A stretch of DNA of 64,000 nt from an uncultured Bacilli bacterium (GTDB lineage Bacteria > Bacillota_I > Bacilli_A > ML615J-28 > CAG-698). The notes beneath the pieces are model-generated. The model had not been told where the DNA came from. It saw nothing but the letters and a program-made list of their open reading frames with translations, and did not search any database. A program made the position numbers and the translations under genes. This document shows, piece by piece, positions 38,037 through 45,529 of the stretch. Every line of letters begins with the position of its first letter. The stretch's first letter is position 1. The stretch is from positions 25,663-89,662 of the forward strand of contig CANQVC010000002.1 in the NCBI GenBank assembly GCA_947627195.1, read 5' to 3'.

Positions 38037-41000
38037 TTAGGCAAAAGCTTTATCAAATTTTTCTTTTGCTTCAACATAAGCTTTTTTAGCTTGATCAGTA
38101 CTACTTACTTTAGCCATTGCAGCTTGAGCAGCTTCTTTAATAATACTTAATGTTTCAGCATCACAATTATTTAAAGTAGCAGCATTAGCAGCAATTTTCA
38201 TTAAATTAATAGCAGTATCATAATCATTTTTAATATAAGTCATTGAAGTACAATATGTATCTTTATAATAACTTACAATACGAGATGCATCTTCTTTGCC
38301 AACACCATTAAATTCAAATGAATCAATGATATTTAAGAATTCATTCATTATTGTATATTGATAATAATATGAACTTGTAAAGTCAGATTTAATATTTGTG
38401 AAGAAATTAGAAATTTGACTTAATTGATAAGTATCATCAATATCTTCAGTATCATTTTCATATACACTAATAATATCTTCTAAATCTTTAAGACTTAATG
38501 GTTTAACAATTGTTGCTTCAGTTTTAGTAGATTCAGTACCATCATCACCTGTAGTTGTAACACTCTTATTAGCTGTTGTACGAGCTGTAAATGATGTTAC
38601 AGTTAATACATGATATCCATATTCAGTACATAAATATTCACCATCAGAGAAATCTAAATCATAGAAAGCAAGTGATTCATCTGTTTCACCTTTATTCATT
38701 TGCGCACTATCTTTAGCGCGATCATTCCATAAAGCTTTAACAGCATTTTCAAAATTTTCTACCATTTGACCTTGAGTGATTGTACCTAAATCTTCAAATT
38801 TAACATTTAAGCCAGCTGTTTTATATTTAGCAACTTCAATTTCAATTGTTTTTGTTGTTGTTGTATATTTTAAAGAACTATTTGTTCTTTCAACTTGAAC
38901 ACTAGTTACTTGTTCATAATCAGCAACAAATTTAGGAGAAACATCAAATGCATCAACAATTTGTTCTAATACTGTACTGATTTCATTTGCTTTTGTACAT
39001 TTTAAAACTTCAAATACTTTTTGATATAATTCTTCAGCATATGTTTTTTGAATTTCAGTCCATGCTGTATCTTCGGCATTTGGATCAGAAATATTACCTT
39101 CTTTATCGGTAACACTAATTAATAAATGAACACCATTAGCACTGAAGAAATCATCAAATTTTTGTTGCATAAATGGAATATAAACATTTTTCCATTTAGC
39201 TTCATCAGTTTTAGCAATTCTTTCACTATAATCACTAACAACTTCTTGATATAAATAGAAAATCTTTAATTCTTCTTCATTATTAACAGTAACACCATAA
39301 TAATTTCTGAAGAATTCTTTCATGAAGTTTTTCCATCCATATGTTGCAGGATATCCATATTGTTCATATGAACCACTACTGAAAGCTACTTTTGTGCTCT
39401 TAACAGATTCAACAATATTGTCCCATCTTTCTTCAGGTGTTTCATAATCATCATCATCTTTTTTAGATTCATCAGCAGGAAGTAAGCAATCTTTAGCTTT
39501 CTTTCCTGATTTATATTTAGCATAATCTAATATTTTATTATCAGATGAATATAACATATATTCAAATTGGAAAGCATCTACAGCAGTTAAAACACCATGT
39601 TTAGTACTTAAATCATCAAACATATCTTGAGCAGTAACTTTGATTTCATCACCAAATTTACCACCAACAAATTCAATTCCTTCAACAGTGTCTTTTGATT
39701 TTAATTCAGCAACAACTGTTTTACTACTTTTCTTAGTATTTTTATAATCAGAAGTATATGTAGATGTATATGATGATTCTAAACTTTCATCATAAATAAT
39801 TAAACCACAATTATTTCTTAATTCAGCCATCTTAGTATTAATGATTGTTGTTGTTACAGCATCATCAAGTAATTGTTCAACAATTTCAAAATATTCAGGT
39901 TGGAATCCTTTAGTTTCATCATCAACAACTAATACTTCATGGTCATCACCATTTTCATCTTCAACAGTTTCAGTAAATTTACCTAATGTATCAACGTCTC
40001 TTGCTTCTTCAACAGCTATTTTAACAGCTAATACATAAGCATCACCTGTGGAACGAACTGTTCTTGTGAAGCAGCTTGTCCAAGAATCACTATCATTAGC
40101 AGATTGTAAACTTGGAATGAATGTAGCAAGTTTTGTACCAAATCTTGTATCATCAGAATTTAATCTATCTGTAGTGTAATATAATAAATTTAATGGATCA
40201 TCTTCATTTAATTCATCATCAGTGAATTGAGCAGTAGTTTTGAAAATAACAGCACCATAATTTTGATATGTTCCATCACTATCTTTATCACCAAGACCAC
40301 TATATAATAATTTTTCTTTTTCATCTTCAATTGCATCATATTCAGCTTTAGTTATTTCTTTTACATCATATTGTACGCCTTTAACTAAAGTAATATTCTT
40401 TGATGGATCACCTTGATTTGGATATCCTTGTGATTCACCTGCAAATGCATTATTATATAATTCAATAAGCTTTAACATGATTTCATATTTACCTAATTCA
40501 TGTGGTTTAGGAAGTGATTCGTCTTCAAGTTTACCACTATAGAAATCATCATCTTGTGGTGTACCATCTTCTTTTTCCACATATTCAAACCATGTTTGTG
40601 TTCCATTACTATTTTTCTTAATTACAACTCCTACTTGAAGTAAAGCATCTTCAGCTTCTTTAGTAGTTTTATAAGGTACAACTAATGCCCAATATTTAGC
40701 AGTATTATCAGATTCAAATTTTGTTGTTACTTGACTTTGAGTAACTGGAGAAGAATCTGTTGGTACTGTAGGTCTTGTAGCATTTTTCTTAGCTGCAATT
40801 TTTTCTTCATATTCTTTTAAATCATCTAAATATTTTTGATATGCTTCTTTATATTTTTTAAATTCTTCTTCTTGTTGTTCGCCTAATTTAGCTCTTGCAT
40901 AAGCTTTTCTAGCTAATGTTAAACGATAATATCTATCTAATTCAGTACTAGCATTAATTTTTAATTCTGAAGATTCATATTTAACTTCATTGTCACCAAC

Positions 41001-41441
41001 TTTAATACCATAATAAATAAACATATTATCTTTCCAGTCTTCAAGCTTTTCAAGAATTTCATCTTCTTCTACTTCTTCAATTCCATCAGGGAAGATTTCA
41101 TCTTCAATTGCTTTGTTAACTTCTTCAGCTGTAACTGCATCCCAATATGATTTACCATTAGCACTAGCATTTAAAACTCTTTTTAATAATTGTTCATCAA
41201 GTTTATCAACCATTGTGTTAAGACCTGATTGAGATTTTAAATCATCATAAATTCTTTGATTTGTAATTACAACTTCATCACCAGTTGATAATTTAACTTT
41301 TAAAAAGGCTTCTTCACCATTTTCAATGCCTGGTACTTTCTTAGCCTTAGAGAAAGCCGAACATGATATGGCAAAAACAATAATTACTACTAATACGATA
41401 ATTAGTGGTAATGTTCGTTTAATAATTGTTTTACTATTCAT
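38037..41441 (-). CDS. Giant PrsA/SurA-like foldase lipoprotein with duplicated architecture
   Basis: 1134 residues from the ATG at 41441 (AAGGAG upstream). Lipobox AISC with lipidated Cys27. Two SurA_N-like stretches, QRIYDDLKSQSGLNTMVDKL (61-80) and QDMFDDLSTKHGVLTAVDAF (605-624), are each followed by a WK-NM/F-YYG block (136-145, 703-717) and by parvulin-like strands (for example VHLLISV at 781-787 and YGYHVLTV at 941-948). PrsA is normally about 300 residues and works outside the membrane on newly exported proteins. The size, acidic linkers and divergent catalytic sites make isomerase activity uncertain; a chaperone role is likelier. Confidence 0.75.
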   Translation of the reverse strand: MNSKTIIKRTLPLIIVLVVIIVFAISCSAFSKAKKVPGIENGEEAFLKVKLSTGDEVVITNQRIYDDLKSQSGLNTMVDKLDEQLLKRVLNASANGKSYWDAVTAEEVNKAIEDEIFPDGIEEVEEDEILEKLEDWKDNMFIYYGIKVGDNEVKYESSELKINASTELDRYYRLTLARKAYARAKLGEQQEEEFKKYKEAYQKYLDDLKEYEEKIAAKKNATRPTVPTDSSPVTQSQVTTKFESDNTAKYWALVVPYKTTKEAEDALLQVGVVIKKNSNGTQTWFEYVEKEDGTPQDDDFYSGKLEDESLPKPHELGKYEIMLKLIELYNNAFAGESQGYPNQGDPSKNITLVKGVQYDVKEITKAEYDAIEDEKEKLLYSGLGDKDSDGTYQNYGAVIFKTTAQFTDDELNEDDPLNLLYYTTDRLNSDDTRFGTKLATFIPSLQSANDSDSWTSCFTRTVRSTGDAYVLAVKIAVEEARDVDTLGKFTETVEDENGDDHEVLVVDDETKGFQPEYFEIVEQLLDDAVTTTIINTKMAELRNNCGLIIYDESLESSYTSTYTSDYKNTKKSSKTVVAELKSKDTVEGIEFVGGKFGDEIKVTAQDMFDDLSTKHGVLTAVDAFQFEYMLYSSDNKILDYAKYKSGKKAKDCLLPADESKKDDDDYETPEERWDNIVESVKSTKVAFSSGSYEQYGYPATYGWKNFMKEFFRNYYGVTVNNEEELKIFYLYQEVVSDYSERIAKTDEAKWKNVYIPFMQQKFDDFFSANGVHLLISVTDKEGNISDPNAEDTAWTEIQKTYAEELYQKVFEVLKCTKANEISTVLEQIVDAFDVSPKFVADYEQVTSVQVERTNSSLKYTTTTKTIEIEVAKYKTAGLNVKFEDLGTITQGQMVENFENAVKALWNDRAKDSAQMNKGETDESLAFYDLDFSDGEYLCTEYGYHVLTVTSFTARTTANKSVTTTGDDGTESTKTEATIVKPLSLKDLEDIISVYENDTEDIDDTYQLSQISNFFTNIKSDFTSSYYYQYTIMNEFLNIIDSFEFNGVGKEDASRIVSYYKDTYCTSMTYIKNDYDTAINLMKIAANAATLNNCDAETLSIIKEAAQAAMAKVSSTDQAKKAYVEAKEKFDKAFA

Positions 41442-41573
41442 TTTTTCACTCCTTATTTTGTGTGTTATATTAAAATGTCTACGCAACACTATTATTTTAC
41501 CACTTTTGGAAAGATTTTACAATATTTATTTAACCTTTTTTAGGCTATTGTAACTTTTATTTAAGAGAAATTG

Positions 41574-41582
41574 CATACAATA
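41574..41582 (+). promoter_or_regulatory. Sigma-E/K-like -10 element before the YjcZ-like gene
   Basis: CATACAATA matches the CATA-N3-TA core of mother-cell sigma factors, 21 bases before the ATG. No convincing -35 was found. Fits a sporulation gene. Confidence 0.35.
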
Positions 41583-41603
41583 TCACTGGAGGTGAAACGA
41601 AAA

Positions 41604-41702
41604 ATGACAAATGGATGGCAAAATTTCGGCAATAGTTATTATGCCTTGATTCTTGTTTTGTTCATTCTTCTAGCAATTATTGCGGCTGTATGGGCTTGTT
41701 AA
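41604..41702 (+). CDS. YjcZ-like 32-residue sporulation microprotein
   Basis: ATG at 41604, stop TAA ending at 41702, with an excellent GGAGGTGA at 41588-41595. The protein has a short polar N-terminus (MTNGWQNFGNSYYA) and one hydrophobic helix (LILVLFILLAIIAAVWAC). This is the pattern of the YjcZ family of tiny, Gly/Tyr-start, one-helix proteins made in sporulating Bacillus, where the usual hydrophobic part is ALIVVLFILLIIVGA-like. A sigma-E/K-like -10 upstream supports it. It lies alone between two minus-strand genes. Confidence 0.75.
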   Translation: MTNGWQNFGNSYYALILVLFILLAIIAAVWAC

Positions 41703-41819
41703 GCCAATGTTTCATAAACATTATTTTCACGTAATAATACCAAAAATCACTTAAACATGTCTTAAAAATATTCATTAATTTTAATTTTATTTATTTTTTA
41801 TTATTTTTTAACAATATTG

Positions 41820-42761
41820 TCATTCAACATTAGGGATATAAAAAATACGACGATCAAAAGAAGCTATAGGAGATGTATATTCTCCTTTTTTAGTTTTTTC
41901 TACTTCTGGTTCTAATGCTGCCATTTTTGAATCTGTCAGATCCAAGAAATGAATAAGCATAGCTTCAGGTGTCATTGGCTCTTTTGGTGAACCACATTCT
42001 AACTCGCCATGGTGCGATAAAATAATATGTAATAAATTTAAAACTTCTTCTGACTTTTCCACATTTAATTCTTTAGCTATTTCATAAATCTCATTAGCAC
42101 CTAAAGAAATATGTCCCAGAAGTTTACCTTCTTTAGTATATTCTGTCCCTTTAGGTCCACTTAATTCTCTTATTTTACCTACATCGTGTAATATAACCCC
42201 AGCATAAACTAAATCACGATTAACAAATGGATATAATTCTAAATATGCATCAGCAAGTCTTAACATACAATATGTATGATATGCTAGTCCACCATAATAG
42301 TTATGATGCATTGTAACAGCTGCAGGATGTTCAAAAAATTGATCTAAATGATTTTTCAAAATAATACTAACAATGTTTTTTAAAATAACATTATTTATTT
42401 TTTTAAAATATTGATCAATATATGTCATCAATTCATTTTGGTCAACTTTAGCTTTTTCATAAAAAATAGATAAATCAACATGATCACTTTCTTCAACTTT
42501 ACGAATATCAACAATATTCAATTGTAATTTACCTTGATATTCTTTCATTCTTCCTGTAGCAACATATACTTCACCACTAACCAATTTTTCTTTCAATTCT
42601 GGAGTGAATTTCCACATCTTGGCATCAATTTTATCTTCTCCATCAAAGGCAATCATTGAAGCATATGGATCATCTGTTGTTGTTTTCTTGATTTGGACAT
42701 TAGAAAGACGAACAATAAGAGATACTTCTTCTAAAGCTGAACAATCTTTAATTTTCTTCAT
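41820..42761 (-). CDS. yhaM: 3'-5' exoribonuclease YhaM family protein
   Basis: 313 residues from the ATG at 42761 (AAAGGATG upstream). An N-terminal OB fold (SNVQIKKTTTDDPYASMI, GRMKEYQGKLQLNI) and a C-terminal HD domain with HHNYYGGLAYH, GVILHDVGKI and ILSHHGELE as metal ligands. YhaM degrades RNA and DNA from the 3' end. It overlaps the 3' end of the nucleotidyltransferase-like gene by 14 bases, so it is translationally coupled to it. Confidence 0.93.
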   Translation of the reverse strand: MKKIKDCSALEEVSLIVRLSNVQIKKTTTDDPYASMIAFDGEDKIDAKMWKFTPELKEKLVSGEVYVATGRMKEYQGKLQLNIVDIRKVEESDHVDLSIFYEKAKVDQNELMTYIDQYFKKINNVILKNIVSIILKNHLDQFFEHPAAVTMHHNYYGGLAYHTYCMLRLADAYLELYPFVNRDLVYAGVILHDVGKIRELSGPKGTEYTKEGKLLGHISLGANEIYEIAKELNVEKSEEVLNLLHIILSHHGELECGSPKEPMTPEAMLIHFLDLTDSKMAALEPEVEKTKKGEYTSPIASFDRRIFYIPNVE

Positions 42762-44289
42762 TGTTATCATCCTTTCTATTATTTTCTTCATTTTTTAAAT
42801 ATTCAGTCATAAATTCATTAAGTTTTTTACTAAAGTCATCTTTGTCTTTCACAAAGTTTTGTAATGATTTGTCATTATTAATAAGATCAATATTTTCTTT
42901 AACAACTTTTTCCACTTTTTCTTTGTTTGAAGCTTCTTTAAATTGGGCAAGTTTTTCCCCACTTTCCCTAATTAAACGATCTTGTTCATTAACACGTTGT
43001 TCTAACATTGATAAACGATGTGCTGTATAATCTTGTTCTAATAGGGTCTTTGGGACGTTTTCATTTGTACGTCTTTCTTCTTGATGAAGTTGTTGAACAG
43101 GGACATATGGTCTTCTTAAATCATATGGAATATTCATTTTCTTCAATAAATCAATTGTGAATGCTTCAATAGCTTTAGGACTATTTTGTAATCTACCTTC
43201 TAAGACTGCTAATACTATTTCATCAATGATAGCAGGTATTTGTGGTTCATATTGCGGAGCAATCATTTTCACAATATCTTCCCCTTTGAATGTTAAATCA
43301 CAAACTTTCTTGATTTTTAATGCTTGATATTTTTTCTTTATTTTACGTTCTTTTTTTAATGATTTACCAATTAACCAATTAATACGATTAGATTCTAAAC
43401 ATATATCTAAGCCATTAGAAAATAATATCATATCATCATATTTAGCTTTAGGATTAGATACAGCTAAATGATAAATTTGTTTTAACATCGCAAAGTCATC
43501 AACAAATTCAGCATATTTTTCATTAATGCCACCATTTAAAACAAATGACATAATTAACAATTCTTCAAATGTTGCTTTATGATAGTTTCTTTGTAAAGCT
43601 TTAAGTCCTCTTCTTAAACTTGGAATATGTTTATAAAACTTAGTTTTAATCATCATATCCAACGCCTTTTTACAATATGCACCATTTAATGTTTTAACAA
43701 GTTCGGGATAAAATTGTTCAATAGAAATATTTTCAAACAATTTACTTTTCATTCTAATAGCTAATTTAGTTTTATATGAAATATTAAAATTCAATTCACT
43801 AACTAAAGAAAAAGCTTTAATCAACAAAATTGGTTCATTAGTATAACGCAATCTACCATTACCAATAATGCGAATTTTATGCTTACGAATATCTTCATAG
43901 CCATCACTTATATCAGTTAGTTTACCACTATGACTCATTGCAATAGCATTAATTGTATAATCACGACAAGCTAAATCATCTAATAAATTTTTTGAATAGT
44001 GTTTATTTAAAATTTTAGTTGGCGTATTTTGTTGAGTAACAAAAGTATGTAACAAAAAAGAACAATCATCATAAGATAATTCTAATGTATCATCTGATGC
44101 TACTTTTATTTCATGTGTGTAAAAAATACCTTTTATGGCACTTGGCGTAGCACTTGTTGTTATATCAACAACATCACATTCCAAACCCATAATGCTACTA
44201 CGAACAATTTCACCAATAAAGTAAGCTTCAAATCCATTATTAATTAGGATTTTCAAGACTTCTTTACCTTTAATCAGATGTTCTTGCAT
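42748..44289 (-). CDS. Degenerate CCA-adding-type nucleotidyltransferase with coiled-coil tail
   Basis: 513 residues. The order of motifs follows class II tRNA nucleotidyltransferases, but key positions differ. GG-x-x-RD is GEIVRS (26-31), so the second Gly and the Asp are lost. The catalytic D-x-D is D39-V-V-D42, one residue out of register. The E-D-x-x-R nucleotide-choosing motif is NEPIL. CRDYTINAIA, KIRIIG and the helical body are kept. The C-terminal ~120 residues are a charged coiled coil not found in CCA enzymes. It is therefore probably a non-catalytic or altered-specificity homologue, perhaps an RNA-binding partner of the overlapping yhaM. The start has AAAGGAG upstream. Confidence 0.8.
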   Translation of the reverse strand: MQEHLIKGKEVLKILINNGFEAYFIGEIVRSSIMGLECDVVDITTSATPSAIKGIFYTHEIKVASDDTLELSYDDCSFLLHTFVTQQNTPTKILNKHYSKNLLDDLACRDYTINAIAMSHSGKLTDISDGYEDIRKHKIRIIGNGRLRYTNEPILLIKAFSLVSELNFNISYKTKLAIRMKSKLFENISIEQFYPELVKTLNGAYCKKALDMMIKTKFYKHIPSLRRGLKALQRNYHKATFEELLIMSFVLNGGINEKYAEFVDDFAMLKQIYHLAVSNPKAKYDDMILFSNGLDICLESNRINWLIGKSLKKERKIKKKYQALKIKKVCDLTFKGEDIVKMIAPQYEPQIPAIIDEIVLAVLEGRLQNSPKAIEAFTIDLLKKMNIPYDLRRPYVPVQQLHQEERRTNENVPKTLLEQDYTAHRLSMLEQRVNEQDRLIRESGEKLAQFKEASNKEKVEKVVKENIDLINNDKSLQNFVKDKDDFSKKLNEFMTEYLKNEENNRKDDNNEEN

Positions 44290-44404
44290 TTCTTTCTCCT
44301 TTCGTTACTACTTATATTGTTTTAATTATAATTGAGTAAAATAATATGATTATGTTTATTATATAACATTCTAAAAAAAATATCTACTATTTTTTAATAT
44401 TAAT

Positions 44405-44433
44405 TTGTAACAACTTCAATTTTGATGTATAAT
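44405..44433 (+). promoter_or_regulatory. Sigma-A promoter of yigZ
   Basis: TTGTAA (44405-44410), 17-base spacer ending in TG, TATAAT (44428-44433), 55 bases before the ATG. Confidence 0.65.
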
Positions 44434-44487
44434 TATGATGTAGATTACAATATAAATGAATTAAAACAAATGAAGAAAGGGTAAAAT

Positions 44488-45072
44488 ATGTATACAATTG
44501 ATACCACATATACTTATCAACAAGTAATAAAAAAAAGTATTTTTATTTGTTATTTAATACCAATTAAATCCATAGATGATGCTAATGAAATATTAAAACA
44601 AATGAGAAAAAAATATTATGATGCTACTCATTGTTGTTATAGTTATCGGCTTAATGAAAATATTATCAAAGCTTCAGATGATGGAGAACCTAGTCAAACA
44701 GCTGGTGTTGTTATTTTAGATGTCTTACAAAAAAATTCATTAACAAACTTAATTGCGATTGTTATTCGTTATTTTGGTGGAATTAAATTAGGAGCAGGAG
44801 GATTAGTAAGAGCATATTCATCTACTACTAGTGAAACAGTAAAATTATGTCAGTTAAAAAAAATAGAAAAGAAAATAAAAATCAAATTAACATTTAGTTA
44901 TGAATATGTCAATGAAGTACAAAAAGTATGTAATAAATATGAAAAAATAAAACAAGACTTTAGCCAAAATGTTATATTAATTTATGAAATACCTCTTAAC
45001 GATATTAATGAATTAAAAACAAAATTAATTGAAATAACTAAAAATTCACTACTTTTTGAAGAAATCAATTAA
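44488..45072 (+). CDS. YigZ/YvyE (IMPACT family) protein
   Basis: 194 residues. The N-terminal UPF0029/IMPACT domain has FICYLIPI, ATHCCYSYR, SDDGEPSQTAG and VIRYFGGIKLGAGGLVRAYS, the family hallmark; a short C-terminal DUF1949-like domain follows. Members bind ribosomes or nucleic acid and the eukaryotic relative IMPACT regulates GCN2; the bacterial role is not settled. AGAAAGG precedes the ATG and a strong terminator follows. Divergent from the nucleotidyltransferase-like gene. Confidence 0.92.
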   Translation: MYTIDTTYTYQQVIKKSIFICYLIPIKSIDDANEILKQMRKKYYDATHCCYSYRLNENIIKASDDGEPSQTAGVVILDVLQKNSLTNLIAIVIRYFGGIKLGAGGLVRAYSSTTSETVKLCQLKKIEKKIKIKLTFSYEYVNEVQKVCNKYEKIKQDFSQNVILIYEIPLNDINELKTKLIEITKNSLLFEEIN

Positions 45073-45088
45073 TATTTTTAATCTTTTA

Positions 45089-45120
45089 AAAGGAAAGACC
45101 TACATATCTTTCCTTTTTTT
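45089..45120 (+). terminator. Intrinsic terminator after yigZ
   Basis: AAAGGAAAGA (45089-45098) pairs with TCTTTCCTTT (45107-45116), then a T run. Its right arm overlaps the last codons of the convergent spoIIID. Confidence 0.85.
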
Positions 45121-45375
45121 TGTTATATGTTGTTGAATATATCTTCTTCTTGTCGCTTCTCCACCTCTTATATGTCGCACTTTTTTATTATAATCGAGTA
45201 AATCTTTTACTTTTTTATAAAGTTCGAAATTTAATTCTGGTAATCTTTCGGTAAAGTCTTTATGAATTGTTGACTTACTACATCCCATTTTTTTCGCAAC
45301 TTCTCTGACTGTGGAAAAATGATCTAAAAATATTTTCGCTGCTTGATAAACTCTTTCATCAATTGAATTATCCAT
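45100..45375 (-). CDS. spoIIID: Stage III sporulation transcriptional regulator SpoIIID
   Basis: 91 residues from the ATG at 45375 (AGGTGAGG upstream). ERVYQAAKIFLD-HFSTVREVAKKMGCSKSTIHKDFTERLPELN is the classical SpoIIID helix-turn-helix, and RHIRGGEATRRRY the basic C-terminal DNA-binding tail. In the mother cell it switches genes between the sigma-E and sigma-K stages. A weak sigma-E-like pair (TTATAA 45442-45447, CATATACA 45420-45427) lies upstream. Confidence 0.96.
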   Translation of the reverse strand: MDNSIDERVYQAAKIFLDHFSTVREVAKKMGCSKSTIHKDFTERLPELNFELYKKVKDLLDYNKKVRHIRGGEATRRRYIQQHITKKRKDM

Positions 45376-45419
45376 TTCCTCACCTTCATATATTGTAAAT
45401 ATTAAGTATTTGTAATACA

Positions 45420-45447
45420 TGTATATGAAGTAATTTTAATTTTATAA
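45420..45447 (-). promoter_or_regulatory. Possible sigma-E promoter of spoIIID
   Basis: TTATAA, 14-base spacer, CATATACA on the minus strand. The -10 fits CATACANT only partly; spoIIID is sigma-E dependent in Bacillus. Confidence 0.35.
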
Positions 45448-45470
45448 CTAAATAAATATAACCAAAATAA

Positions 45471-45520
45471 TTAAAAGGACTAATCATATAAATTGGAGGT
45501 TTAACGAATGATTAGTCCTC
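45471..45520 (-). terminator. Terminator-like hairpin after HD-RyR-SLOG
   Basis: Perfect 11-bp stem GGACTAATCAT/ATGATTAGTCC (45508-45518 with 45477-45487) with a 20-base loop, followed by TTTTAATTATTTT on the minus strand. It closes the left side of the accessory island. Confidence 0.7.
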
Positions 45521-45529
45521 TTATTTTAC

